The position numbers and the translations under genes are program-made. The notes under the pieces are model-generated. The model saw only the letters and a list, made by a program, of their open reading frames with translations, ran no database searches and was not told the origin of the DNA. This document shows, one piece after another, positions 1-13,800 of a DNA stretch of 64,000 nucleotides (position 1 is its first letter; every line of letters starts with the position of its first letter). This stretch comes from Hymenolepis diminuta (Eukaryota; Platyhelminthes; Cestoda; Cyclophyllidea; Hymenolepididae). The stretch spans positions 1 through 64,000 of the forward strand of contig CAADRB010000078.1 of the NCBI GenBank assembly GCA_900708905.1. The letters are read 5' to 3'.

Positions 1-2605
1 CACGAGCATTAGAAAAGATTCCAGCCACCCTTTTCTTTTTCACAGTAAATACAAGCAACTTACGCTTGTTTTTGCCCAAAAACTAGGCAAATATAGACAA
101 GCGAAAAGTCGGATATACACTCACCCAGTTGTGCTGAACTGTTAATTACATCCTCCTATTCTAAAGTGGTTCAATGAATTTATCCTATTTCGTATTGAAT
201 GAGTCCGTATTTTCCTCACTGTGATTTACTAATCCAAAATCATCCAATAAATTAAAAAGACATTATCACTAATTTGCATCTATTATTACTCAGTTCAGGA
301 TATCAGGTTTAGTAATTTGATATTGGGTTAAAACAGTAGAGATTAAAGTGGAATTCCTGACGTAAGTGAATCAGGAAGGGTTGGCTACGTGCGGTGTCCT
401 AAAAATGAAAAACAATTGATTGGCCGTGGCTTCAGCTACATAGTTTCCCCTCACCAATGAAAAGCCAGTATTCCATTCCGGACAGTCCAATACGTACAGT
501 CTGCTGATTTCAGAATAAGGGAATGGCGTTTTTTGGGTAAATCAATTGTATTTTTACATATTTCGATAATTCGCTCGTCCGGTGCGAGTAAAGATGGGCC
601 GTAACAGGGTCATTTTTAATAATGCTCACACCAATAATTTGTCTAAATTACAATTGACATTTATAATATCAGTTTGCAAGGGGGGCGGATCGTGTTACTG
701 GTGGAAGGGTTTGTTAAAAGATTAGGAGTCCAAACAGGGGAGTTATGTTCAGAGTAGAATGAATTCACTGATCACTTGCATTATTCCTTTTCTCCAATGG
801 TAATTGCATCTATCAAGGTGGCATATTCAGAAGATGGGTGAACAGGGGGAATAAATCATATCCCAAGATGCGCAATCATATTGCATGGTCCCTTTTAGTG
901 ATGAAACTTACAATTCCGGAAACGAATTCGAATTCGCATTGCTTTGCTGACTAATTTACAGGTATCGATTGATCATTATATTATTTATCTGAAGCCATTT
1001 TACCTTTTCGTATCTTTCTGAATATCGGCCTAGAAAGTCGAAATGAACTGGGGAAAGGAATGGAATTAACCCCCTATGCCAAGCAAAAGTTATTAGGAGA
1101 TGTGCAAACATTGGACATTAGAGATTTTAAATATAGACAGGTGATTAGTTTGATGTTGGTCACTAGCTACCCTCCAGCAATCTACGCTAGGACAAGAGAA
1201 TAGCGAAGAGATAGGCCGCTGTTTGGAGTGCTTTATTGAGTACAAATGGAACGAGAGAGAGAGAGAGAGAGAGAGAGTGTGCTCAGATGGGTGAGAGAGA
1301 CCTTGTGTGAAAGCGAGTAGATGCGAATATAAGAGGGTAATTTGAAGAATAGGAAATCACTACAAATTACATAGGTTGTGCTTAGCCGAAGTCCGACAGA
1401 CTAAGTAGGCAATGAGTCAGAGTGGTGTATATGTGACGACCTATTCGCAAATATACATGAATTCATAAATATATGTATTGACGTTGGTATTTGAGGTTGT
1501 GGGGCTTATTCATTTTACTTTTGGAGAGTCGGAGAGGATTTAACATGGAGGCTTTGAAGCAAGTCGCACCATCTGATCATATACGCTTGATTTGAAATCT
1601 CCCAAGTGGTCTTCGAGTTGCAGGAGCATAAATTGAGCCCTGGTAAACCAGCAAAAGAATTTTCCCCCACTTTAAATACTTCAATAGGAAAAGGATTCAA
1701 TAATTTTTAGTCAGTTATGACTGAACCTATGCAAGTCTTTCAGGAAGTAAAATAGAGTAGAGTCAAACACTGGATATATCGGGGACATGGTTACTCTTGT
1801 AAACACATCGAAACATTAAATTGGCGTTCAAGCACTAAGTCAAATAATAACTTCATGTTATGCTTCATAAAACTTTGATCTTCGTTAACTGACGCCAGAG
1901 TTTGGCGACTGAATCATTAGCATCATTAATCAAATTGGCGTGGAGGAGAGCATAGGCGCAACACCTTTGACCTAGTGACGCGAAAGTAGATTTGTCTAGA
2001 TTGCGTTTATGGTTGATCATGATTCAAGTAAATAGAATAAATATCGAGACTTCTAATTAAAGCTTTAGTTGGTATAAGTGCCTAACACATTGATATAATG
2101 AGGAAGTGGAAAAGGGTTTTAGCATTTAGAGAGAGAAGGAGAGAGTAAAATTTAAAATTTCAAACTTTATATGCATACTTTTAGCATACTTTTATACAGA
2201 GCTATTTTTATAATTGACGTCGTTTTGCTCGAAAGACAGTCGTGGTTTGGAGGCCAGTATTGACAGCGATTTGGAGATAAGTGTACTGGCCGACGGTTTT
2301 CAAGAGTGAAGAAGTGTACAATTGTAGGACCGTACAATTTCATCGGAGAGCAGAGAAAAGTTTGTATTTGGAATTGATGAGACTTAAGAGTCTTTACTTA
2401 ACACCTATAAGATGGAGCCCCCAAATTATGTTACAGTAGAACATACCAAAATGGACTAAAATGTTCCATTATGATAGGTATTAGCAGTTTCTTTCGGGTT
2501 CTTTTCGGCATGTAAGCGTCTATAAAAGCTGCTGCATAGAAGAAAATAGTATTTTCCCCAAGGATAATTCTTATGGGCAAGATTGTTTTATTTTCCACCT
2601 TCTAA
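1..2605. other. Left flank without recognised gene
   Basis: I see no exon-like open frame with recognisable protein similarity on either strand. The stretch is AT-rich and contains a short GA microsatellite and purine-rich tracts. The open frames present are short and look random. Distal parts of the neighbouring minus-strand gene could lie here undetected. Confidence 0.5.
1253..1277. repeat. (GA)n microsatellite
   Basis: An uninterrupted run of about twelve GA dinucleotides, followed by further GAGAGA-rich sequence to about 1302. It is a simple repeat, and no function is inferred. Confidence 0.95.
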
Positions 2606-3022
2606 GTCCCACTTCTTTTAATCCCCTTTCATTCGAGGAAACTTCTGTAAATTACGGCTGCAAATGGCTCATAATATTTATCGACCTATCGATACGAGAA
2701 CGTGCGTCCTATTTGAATATGGTGGTCCGGGTCGTTTTGTATTGCGGTGGTGCCAAGTCATATTTGCAACTAGTGCAATTTCTTAGTGTTGTAATCTGCT
2801 CTTCTCCGTAGGATATTGTGACCGACTCTTAGATTCCCTAATACATTGCACTAGTTACGAATACGACCCGACAACATCACAATACAAAACGAACCAAATC
2901 GCTACATCAACACAAGACGCACGTTTTCGTATCGATAGATCGATTTCCATTCTGCGCCATTTACATCCGTAATGTAAACAGACTCGTGCGCATAAAAGGG
3001 AGTTAAAAAAGCAGGAATTAAA
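2606..3022. mobile_element. Foldback / MITE-like element with long inverted arms
   Basis: The left arm (about 2606-2785) is matched, imperfectly but over its whole length, by the reverse complement of the right arm (about 2838-3022), with a spacer of about 50 bp. Shared words include AACTAGTGCAAT at the inner ends, GTTTTGTATTG, CTATCGATACGA and AACGTGCGTC in the middle, and AAATGGC further out. There is no open frame of note, so this looks like a non-autonomous foldback or MITE-type DNA element, or a young inverted duplication. The arms have diverged by indels and substitutions, so it is not a recent assembly artefact. A hairpin transcript would be possible if the region is transcribed. Confidence 0.75.
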
Positions 3023-3428
3023 ATGAAGAATCCCACATATAGGAATTATTTTGGAAAAAATATTATTTCCTTATATGTAGCACGGCTACATATACACATA
3101 TGCTCTCCTGCATAGAAGAGCAGAGTATAACAGTTTTGGCGACTCAGTAATCGAGTTGCACGGATATGGAAGCCCGAATCTATTCTATCGTGAAAAACAC
3201 GCTCATTCAGATGAAGCTCCCAATGTCGACAAAGAATCCTGAAGACTGTGAAACAACTGTAGGTATATTTCATCATTATCCTCTTATGGGTGAAACCTTT
3301 GCAACATAGTTTACTTGATACCGTGATATTTACTGAAACATCATTTCAGATCTCCCACACGCAGCTAGAATTGCCATGCTTCTTCGTAAATTTAAAAGAA
3401 CCGATCACGATCTATAGCTTATCAAACT

Positions 3429-4270
3429 TCAATTGATGAGTCCTGTCGATCTAACTTTGTCTCCACATCGTGTATATTGCCACCACGCTGCTTGGTGATT
3501 ACGGCAGCTGTCCATACGGTGATCTGAGCAATGGTTGTCCACATAAATAGGCGTGTTGCCCATTGTAGCGATAGCCACAACCCTTTCCGGCCACTGTCCC
3601 TGAATCTTGAAAACTAAATTCTCACCGGATTGGAAATATCCTAACACGATGTGAACATATGTCTCTAGGCCATTAATTGATAGTGGGGAGACAAACTTTG
3701 AAAAATGAAGAGAGTTAAACCGAGTGCTGGGGTCCGTAACGATGATCTCTGGTAAAATTCGAGTTGAAGAGACTTTACGAATTTGCTTGTTGTTGGAGTA
3801 AGATGATATCGGATCCTTTCAAAGGTGAATTTGTCACCGTAAAATATGTCGTACCTATAGTGGGTCTCAAGATGCTGTTGGAGTTGAGTCAACGAATCAT
3901 TACTGTTCAACTTCTGCCACGTTGAATCTCTCATTCAGGCAATGATGTGATCAGAGTGGGCAGACTCGATGTTAATGGCTTTCTTTGCAGAACCGTAATG
4001 CTGATATTGTGATTAAGCATACAGAACATCAGTGCGGAATCGCTCCTGCAAAATTTGGTTAAATGTTTACCAATACCACAAAGAGCCTTTTTGTAAACTA
4101 CGATCATTTTACTATAAACCACATTAAAGCGTTTATTTGATAGTTGCCACAACCCTATCCCAAACGGAATAAGGACAATCATAGGGAGTAGTGGGTGCGA
4201 GGCAGAATCCATGCAAAATGTGTGTAAATAAAATGACATCCGAATTAGCAATTGAACGAAAATAATTGGT
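3429..4270 (-). pseudogene. SURF1-like gene or gene remnant (minus strand)
   Basis: SURF1 proteins are inner-mitochondrial-membrane assembly factors for cytochrome c oxidase. Three minus-strand blocks appear in the right order. (1) 4270 to about 4138, opening at an acceptor-like TTTGTTTAG, reads a hydrophobic segment ending IPFGIGLWQLSNKRF, like the SURF1 first membrane helix with its conserved FGxGxWQ. (2) About 3915-3779 reads LETHYRYDIFYGDKF followed by a TP, like the SURF1 LEYRPVxxxGxF block. (3) 3695-3429 reads FVSPLSINGLETYVHIVLGYF and later GNTPIYVDN, like SURF1 VVTPF...NRGF and the EPIFIDA block. An 83-nt GT-AG intron (3696-3778) with a pyrimidine tract joins blocks 2 and 3 in frame. 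The join of blocks 1 and 2 is unclear, parts of the middle and the second membrane helix are missing or unrecognisable, and an in-frame stop lies at 3429. It may be a decayed copy or a fast-evolving gene with exons I placed wrongly. It is head-to-head with the phosphofructokinase gene, about 560 bp away. Confidence 0.45.
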
Positions 4271-4811
4271 CTAAACAAATAAATAGTATTTATTGATATT
4301 TAGCTGAATGATTTAGCAACTTACGGATTCCTTTCATCACAATTTCATAAAATTATAATATGGCAGTGAAGATTTCTTACAATGTTACGACAAGTACATG
4401 TATATTCAGGAATAGGAAATTTTTATAAATAAAATATTTTAACTAATGAAATTTATATGACAAAATCTGCGTTACGCAAAGAAATAAAATACTCAGTTTT
4501 GTTGAATCAAATCAAATTAATCATGAGTTCGCCTTATTGTACGTGACGATCACTTGGGCGCGTTCTTTGTTGGGAAATAGAGGCTTAGTTTTTTACTGAT
4601 TTTCATCGACACCATGTCTCACATAAATTCCATGCATGGTTAGTATGCAGCATAAAGTGTTATATAAACGGAATTGTGTCCATTTGATATTATTCTTTTT
4701 CAAGAGTTTTCCATTTATAATCATTTCATGTGTATATTATCAATTGTAATACTTATGCTCTCGATCCCTTATTGATATGACGCACATAATTTTATTTTCT
4801 TAAAATGTTTA

Positions 4812-4828
4812 TGATTTTGTTATAGATT
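4812..4828 (+). promoter_or_regulatory. Splice acceptor directly upstream of the PFK start
   Basis: The sequence TTTTGTTATAG ends at 4825 and the ATG follows after ATT, so the first coding exon opens with an acceptor three bases before the start. This suggests either a 5'-UTR intron or a spliced-leader trans-splice site, the latter being common in flatworms. No upstream UTR exon could be identified from sequence alone. Confidence 0.5.
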
Positions 4829-7800
4829 ATGAGTCTAAAGAAGCGGCAGTAAGGAGGTATTTTTCTATTATTTAATGTTGAATTTTTACTTGACATGATG
4901 TTTGGCATTTTGTTTCACTGTTATTATTTTTTGCATGTTCATTCTCACATCATTTAGTATGGAAACCTGCGATGGTAAAAGAGATTTGTAAGTCTAGTGT
5001 CAATCCCCAATCAATTTTCAAGTGCGTGTAAATTCTATGCTTTGCTCCAACTCGTTTTTCATCAAAATCACCTTCTTTTCCCAACAATATTTTTTCTGCT
5101 ATTTCATGTCGTGATTTCGACTTGATTCAGAAGCATTTGTGTGCGCTTTTTTGGCATTTATATTTTAATAATTTGTTATTGATTTCAGGTTTGATCGCCG
5201 TTCAACTGTTGCTTTCCCCGGTATGGAAGGAAAGTACGTTGCCAAGGGCCAATTTTCTGGAAAATCGATCGCTGTTTTAAGCAGTGGTGGTGATGCCCAG
5301 GGTATGAACGCGGCTATTCGTGCTGTTGTGCGTATGGGTATCTACTGTGGTTGCCGAGTGTTTTTTGTGAATGAGGGTTACCAAGGTTTGGTAGATGGTG
5401 GCGATAACATTAAGGAAGCATCTTGGGCTGATGTTTCTGGTATTGCTCAAATGGTAAGTTAAGATCATGTTTCTTCAACCCAGTTATTGCCTTAACTTTA
5501 TGTCTTTTTTCATAGAACAATCCCCTAAGGGCAATTGAGTTTTCTAATGTTTTATTACTTATAACCCATGGTAAAATCGAAATATTTTGCCTTTTTCTTT
5601 TGGAAATGTGATTTAAACATGCAGCTACAGAATGGCTTTCTAGAATTTAGGAGTATTAGTGATTTGTATTTACATTTGATCTATTTGGAGTTAAATTGAA
5701 GTGCTGGTTATATCCTGCTGCAAGTCAACTTACATTGATCAAAATAGATTGCATAAAAGTTTAAACCAATGATTTCTCTACTTTAATGATGTAGTGGTCA
5801 ACGTTATGACATCGTAACTCATCGAAGTGATCATCTGGCTAAGAGTTTATCTAGAATTGTCTTAATATTTAGCATATCCTATGTTTTTCGATATTTATCT
5901 AGCCTTTGGTCCGTTACCTACTAGTATTCGTTGTGAGTTCACTATGTCATTAAATGACCTCACAAATTAAATAAACACTATGTATGTCTGGTATTTGCAA
6001 TAAATCGCTATATTTATCAGAACTGCATTTTAAGGAGTTTGGAAACGTAGCTATCGTTGCTGCTTTAATTAGTAGTATCTTTCCAATAGAAGACAAGCAT
6101 TCCAATGCATTGTACAGACAGGTATTTCGTTTGGCGTTATTCTTCAAATCGCAAACTATTACCTGATGCTTTGTATGATCCTTCTAGAGATGAGTGTAAG
6201 TTATTAAATCCTTACTTTTCTATTCAGGGTGGGACCGTGATTGGCTCCGCACGTTGCAATGACTTCCGCAACCGTGCCGGTCGTGAACAGGCTGCGTTGA
6301 ACATGGTGAAATACAGCATACACAATCTCGTAGTTATTGGTGGTGACGGTTCTCTTACCGGTGCCAACGAATTCCGTGTGGAATGGTCCTCTCTTCTCAA
6401 TTCACTCGCTGAAAAAGGTTCATTTTCATCATGACCTCACTGTCTACCTAAACTGAGTTCAGATTAATAAGTAGTATCTGCTGACCTTTACATTTAGGTG
6501 CCATCACGGCTGAAGAGCGTTCAAAGCACGAACATCTGAACATTGTCGGTATAGTGGGCAGTATTGACAACGACTTCTGTGGCACTGACATGACAATCGG
6601 TGCAGACTCTGCTCTTCACCGTGTCATTGAAGCCGCCGATGCGATTGTTACTACCGCTCAATCTCATCAACGTTGTTTCATCCTAGAGGTTATGGGTCGT
6701 AACTGTGGTTATCTCGCCTTGCTCTCCGCTTTGGCATCTGAAGCCGATTGGGTCTTTATTCCTGAAGTCCCACCAGCTGAAAATTGGCCCGAACTTCTAT
6801 GCTCTAAAGTTCGCAGGGTAGGTAAAAGGATTTCGTATCAATACTGACTCCTGTAATATCTGTAAAGCCAACTGTTGACCTTCATTTGAAGACCGATTTG
6901 ATTGAGATTATTGTGCAAACCATCCCAAAAAACGATTTTCAAAGGCATTTTTATGAATGCAGTAAGGATACTGATTTTAGAAATATGATCCTGAGATCTA
7001 TGAGATGTGAAGAGCTCAATCAACAGAATTCTTTGAGAAATTCTGGAGACAAAATTTGACCAAGAAGACTTCTCCTTTGGGTTTCTGTGATAAGACTTCA
7101 TATCTCTTGCACTAGGGTTTATTTAAAGTCATTTTGTAATGAGTTAAAAATTAAAAAAAAACGCTTTGCAACCAAAATTCAAGATTCTTTGTTGAAGCTG
7201 AATAATCAGATCAAGTCTATTCCACCTCCCTAAGCTATGAAATCAAATAGTAGCGAAATGTGAGTATTCATAGAAAATAAGGCAATCGTTTTACATTATA
7301 CGGGGTGCGTAAGGTGTCCTCAAACGTATTATTTGTATCCAAGGTCTTGATGAATAACAGTCCTTATTGCCCCCTCAGACACTTGAAAATCTTTGGCAAG
7401 ATGTCGCGCATTGACTGTGCAGGACTTTCGTCGATCAGGCCACGCCACGCCATGCACTCTTCTGACCCTCAGCTGTTCTGAGTGGGTCAGCAGCGCGTTG
7501 ACAATGCTCTTTCTCGTGGCGGCCAATTCATTTCCTTTGTTTTCATTCAGTAACTCAATTCTAACCTTGTAAACGAAAGATGTGGCGACTTTTAGAAATC
7601 TTGTAATTTCTAGATTCTTGTGTTTGGCTTTTATGGTCACTATTATAGCGTGTTTTTTCATTTCATCAGTTATAATAGTATCTGGTATGAGATCTTATGA
7701 TATAAAAAATACATCAATTATTATTTGTGAGGTTAGTTTAAATTACAAAAATATAAGTGCCCTCAGATACCTCACGCACTCTGTATAATCCATATTAGAC

Positions 7801-10800
7801 GCTTCTAGATAACGTGACTTTCGTTTATAGAACCGTGAGCGTGGTCAACGTGTGAGCATTATCATGGTCGCCGAAGGAGCTCTGGATCGTGAGAGCAAAT
7901 CGATTACCTGTGAAATGGTGAAGAACTTGATGGTTGAGAAGTTGGGTCTTGACACGCGAGTGACAGTTCTGGGTCACGTCCAACGTGGTGGTCGTCCGTC
8001 AGCCTTCGATCGAATTCTCGGTATTCGTATGGGTGCTGAGGCTGTTTTGGCTCTCATGGATGCTGATAAGAAACCTGATTTGCCAGCTTGTGTTATCACA
8101 CTAGTTGGTAACCAGGCTGTTCGTCTACCTCTGATGCACTGTGTCGAAAAGGTTTGTTTAAATTATGAGTAATTATGGTTTTTATCCCTCTAAAATCGAA
8201 AAGATTGTGAGATTTACTTTCCTGTCCGTATCTAGGAAAACCGGTTTTTCTATAATTGCTGTAAAGCTAAACACCCGATTATTGTTTTCCTATCCAAGAT
8301 CGTAATTCGCCCCTTTTGAGATCGATGAGCTTGTATGATTTTACCCATATGAATATCAATTATTTATTCAAGTTCAGTGAAGCTTAGCTCGCGAGTTTAC
8401 AATTGGTTGTTGCTGATTGGTCGAAAAGGCAGTGTGTCAAGGCCGTTCAAATAGCACGATTTAATACTAATTGCGGACGTGATAGCAAGTTTGAAAGGCA
8501 GCAATAAATGATTTAATCACTCAAAGAATGGTCTGTGCAAAATTATGCCTAGTTAAAAGTGAGAAAGCCCATATTGGTAATGCTGCGATAAGAGATATTT
8601 GCTTTGGTAATAGTTATATACAGAGCCAAACGTGTACCGAAGTAACAAGTAAAACAGAGATATAGGCAACTTTAATAAAAATAAGTCATTGCAACCACCA
8701 TTTTTTGAACGTGCGATATTCGTATCTTGTTTTATAGTTTCATAGTCAACTCGTGAGAAATGACATAATGTTTGCTACGCAGTTAACTCACCAGTTGTAG
8801 ACTGTGTAAATACATCCGAAAAGGAGATAGTAAGAGTTAGTAAACATTTATTTACAAATTGTACGTAAAAATAATTTTTCCGAAACTTCTGACTTTCGTA
8901 AGGCTCTGCATGCTTTGTATGATCTACTTCCTTGTTTTCTACTTGTTCAGAATTTACAGAGATTTAATTAACCTCTTTCTGCGAATTTTACACTTTCTTC
9001 TTTTCATTTTAAAATTAAGTTAATTCGTCAATTTCTTTCATATTCATATCCGTTTTTTAATATTTATAAGGGTAGCCCCAATTAATATTCATTTTTTCAT
9101 TTTAGACTCGTTCTGTGGCTGCAGCCATTGCAAAACGCGATTTCGAACAGGCTGTATTCTTAAGAGGAAGGTACGTCCCCCATGCCTCTCTGAAAATGTG
9201 ATTTGCTGACCATTATCTAGCCCTCATCATGAGTCACATGTCAAAGTCATGTCTTTTGTGATTGTCCTAAAGTATGTCTGTGGGAAAGTTCCTTCGAATC
9301 AACGCCATGGATTTGTTTTGTAAAGAAGGGAGCCTCGTGGAGTCCCTAATAGAGAACATTTACCGTTTCTCTGTAACTCTTTTAATTAGTCATTATAATT
9401 TCTAAATACTGACGCCATGGCATTGCTAGTTCACTTGTCCATGCGTTATCTTAGCCAATGATATTTGACCTATATACAGGGATTTTCGAAATTATTTATA
9501 CTTTACTTTCATGCTTGTATTTCCTTTTATAGGAGCTTCATGACCAATGTGGACACTTACATAACCTTGTCTAAGATTAATCCGCCAGCTGTTGAAAACA
9601 GGGTAAGGGGTAGTTTTCTCCTTCTCGTCTGCTTGTTCAGTACTATTTATGATTAAGACTGGTTGTTAGTAGTTAGCAGAATACTATTTTTATCTTGCTA
9701 CTGTGTTGTTAACGCATGTTAAATTTGTCTTGTATCTCTGTTTCTACCAGCCATCAGTTATCGTAAGTTCATCCCCACTCCATACCCTCCCGTTTTTGCT
9801 TTGCTTGCGTTTAGTTTACTCTTATTACTCTACTTCATCGTTCAAAACTCATTTGATCTTTTGTGTTCATTCTAACGCTTTGTCGCATTAACTGTTTTGC
9901 CATTCTTTTTATAAAAATTTGTGCCCCAAATGTACTAATTTTTAGAATTAATTTCTCCATCAAATGATTATTTTCTCGAGGAAAGAAAAGGTATCTAATT
10001 TAATCGTATCACAGCCTCTAATATAAGAGGTATTTCTGATTAAACAACAGGAAATTGGTCATATAAAATAATAACCAGCAAAATTTATTGTCTGGCTTTT
10101 AATAATAATAATAATTTCCAAGCCTATATAGCAAAGCGTTTTTTCAACGCTAATATTGGGTCAGGGGATAGCATCATTGAGTCTTCCTAGTAAGAAATCC
10201 AAATTCGGCCATTTCCTTTATAAGTCAAACTTAACGAGCACAGTTTGCCATCCGCTCACTGGATTTGCACCATGAGGTATCGGACCCTTGACCTCTGGCT
10301 TTGCAGCCAGGCACCTTGACCACTGCACCACTCGCATTATTCGTCTTAATGGAAAATGCACCCATATGAGCTACTAAATCGAATGCGAAAGCGGTAATAT
10401 TAATTTAAGCCTATTTAATTGAAACACCTATACAAATTGCTTTTCTCCATTTCAACCCACAGACATTTCCCAGTTCTACCTTTTAAGGAATATTTTGATC
10501 AATCAGTAGATGAGAGAAGAATATCTTCCACTGAGCACATTAATAACTCCATAAAATGAAACAATTGGTTCAACAAAATGGAATACAACTCGGTGCTTCT
10601 CTATTCGAAGGACTTTCATTTAGCCATTACTTCAATCAAATCAGTAAATTGCTCCTTAGTAGAGAAAAACATTCTCATAGTCGGAATTTTAACTTGACTG
10701 ATAACATAGCCTTTATTCCTTCGAATTAGTTGTTTTTTGCGAACATCTTAAATTAAAATTCCATTCTTCTGTAACCGTGCATTAAATGGTTACTCAATAG

Positions 10801-13800
10801 AGTATTATTTAACTTCAGATTCAGAATAGATCATCTTTAAAGTTCATTCTCTAAAATTGTTCTTTGTTTCAATCACCATTAATTTTGTTATAGTTTTATC
10901 TTCTTTTAACCCTATAGATATTCCTCTGCAGTCCAGCTGTAAACCTTAAGGATAGTGGTTTTACTGACTGGATAAGCGATGATTGGGTTTCAACCTCGAA
11001 ACACTCGATCTGAGTATTTCACATCATCATCTTCAAGTATATTAAAAGTTACCGCCTTCAGAGTCATGATTTTTTACTTCCCAGCTATCCCACTTTCTGA
11101 TTTAGTGTAATATCTCTTTAAAATCCTTTTGATTTAAATCTCTTCTGTCGCTTACTTTTTAGAATAAACTTCGTATTGGTGTTGTGAATGTTGGTGCGCC
11201 AGCAGGTGGTGTGAATGCAGCAATGCGTAGTGTCACACGTATTGCCATCACCAAGGGCTACCGCGTTATGGGCATCTTAGAGGGATTCCAAGGTCTAGTC
11301 AATGGAGAGGTCAGGGATATTCTCTGGGATGATGTCAGAGGATGGATCTCCAAGGGTGGCTCCAATCTCGGTACTCGCAGGTACGATAATGATCTCTTTC
11401 TTAAATTTGATTGCTCTCATCTAATTACTCTTCGTTGATTGAACCCTCATCAACTCGTTTTTTCGTGAATGTGCATGTAAAATTTCATTGGTATATGTCA
11501 GTATAAGTCTTTTGAGCTATCGCATTCCTCATTCATTAATTGATAAACACGAACCTTGCATAAATAATCATGTAAATTCATAACAGTGAATACTAAATTA
11601 CATATAACGGCTAGACAGCTATTTATACCTTGTTACTATATACTATTTAGTACTAATTCCTAAATAAAAACACTTCCAACTTTAGACCGACTCCGAAGGA
11701 ACTTGGTTTGGATCTTGTCGCCGCCCGCTTGGCCCAATTCAAGATAAGTGGTCTATTGGTAATTGGTGGTTTCGAGGCCTTTGAATGCATGATCGATTTG
11801 GTGGAGGGAAGAAATCAATATAAGGAACTCTGCATTCCCATGATCATGCTACCTGCTACAATCAGCAACAATGTTCCTGGAACTGATTTCTCTCTGGGTG
11901 CTGATACTGCCCTCAATGAAATCACTATTGTAAGTCGTTGTCTATTTGCATAATACTTAAATCAGGGTCTAGGTGGTACCAAGTAATATTGTGATAGGTA
12001 TTTAAAATGGTGTGTATAGTTCAAAGCCAGTCAGGAATTTATTATATAAAGTACCTGTAGAATAAACAAGTTCTTCTTTCTCAGACATTGCCGCTTAAAA
12101 TAGTGTATCGGTGATCTTAATTGTTCACAATGAACTAGCCATGACTCAATCGACACTCTGAAATTTAGCTGTTGATGAAGATATACTATATACATAACCG
12201 TCGCATGGGTCATTACAATTTGTCAAATGAACTTGAATCCGACTTGAAATTAAATAATTAAATTCAATATTTTTGTATCTTGAATATTACAGTGTGATTG
12301 AGAAGTAGCTCTATAAATATTGTAATTATCGCTGTAATAGATCGGAAGAAGAAAGGAAGAAAAAGCGTAAGGTTTTAATTGAAATTCGATTGTACTTAAA
12401 CATTCATCTGCAGTTTCATAAATCGCTTGGAATTATATTATAGAACCTGTGGCATCGAGTTTTACAAAACATTTCTTTGCATACTCCCATCATCATCTTT
12501 GCATTGGTGTAACTGGTTTCCAGATTACATAACGAGGGCCAATAAATTGGCACCTTCTTGAATTTTTAGACGTCTGGAGACCCTACTTAGGAGTGACTTT
12601 CAGTTATCCTATTGCTACTATCGAATGATACATAAAATGGTTTGATTAAATATTCAGAGCATTCACCCATACCGTGTATTTGTACCTTTTTCAAACCCCT
12701 ATTTTTATCTTTCAAAATCAGCTCAGACGCTCTTCCCTTGTTTTGTCAGACGTTTCGTATGTTTGAATTCGTTTGCACTTCCTCTTGGAAGTTCACCAAG
12801 TACATTCTAAGAGAATATAAACCACCATCACCCGTCATCATGTAGGTGTTTATATTTACTTTAATTCTCTGTCCACGTACACGCACTTGTATGTATGTAT
12901 TTGGAATCTCTCTGATTGATGGCACTTTGTTGGCTCCAATTTAACTGACGCAAGATTATCAGGAGTCACGTAATTGTCTGTGCGTCGATCGCATGTGTAT
13001 CTATTTCATCAGATGGTGTGATCTTGGTACTCAGCGGTACATATCAGGTGGATGTAACGGTAATTGGTATTGTTTATAAAAATCCGAATAAATGTTTTAA
13101 AAAAAAGGAATAAGTCTGTGTTCTTCCCCACTATAGGTGCTAGTTATGTAATATAAAGTCCCACCAGCACTAGTCTATATAGACTCTATATGGTCTGACC
13201 GTGGTATAGTATGGTTACAGTTGCTCATATCCAGAATGCAACTTTTTTTTCTCTTCAAGAAACCTTAATTAACTGATCGATTAGCCGATAATATAGCGAT
13301 GAGGAAAGTTCAGTCTCAGATATAGACAGATGAACAAATTTCATCTACAGTATTTTGTGAATCCTATTTGTGACAACATAAATATGCGATTTGGCTTCTT
13401 TAGGTCGTTAAAATACCTTAAAGTGGTAAGGAAATCATCTTAAACGCTGATTGGTTGAAGCGACCCTAGTGTAATGCTATTTAATATATGTTGCTTGTTT
13501 TATAGATCTTAGAGTGGAAGACTTGGGCAATAACAACATTCTCTGATCGATGGATAGATTTATGGGACCCGAGACAATCCTTTTGACAAATGATAACCCT
13601 TTAGGCAACTCTACGATTACTACTTTCTGAAATTCTTCTCCTGAAAATCCCTTGGATAAATTTATGTACTATCACAACCCCATTCTTTAGGAGAATTTCT
13701 AAAAAAAAACCCAATCGTTTTCTAAAGACTTAAAAACGTTCCAGAACTCGGACCTTTTTCCTGTACAGGTTCTAATTGTAACCTCATTTGAATCCTCCAG

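Noticed and set aside
3700..3930. Chain of 25-39-nt introns that would open a different frame through the SURF1-like region
   Set aside because: The introns would be below any plausible length, and the frame they interrupt itself carries the SURF1-like LExxYRY...GDKF block. One 83-nt intron explains the frame change better.
10249..10336. Functional tRNA gene on the minus strand
   Set aside because: The anticodon loop is six bases and the acceptor stem does not pair; related non-tRNA copies elsewhere point to a SINE.
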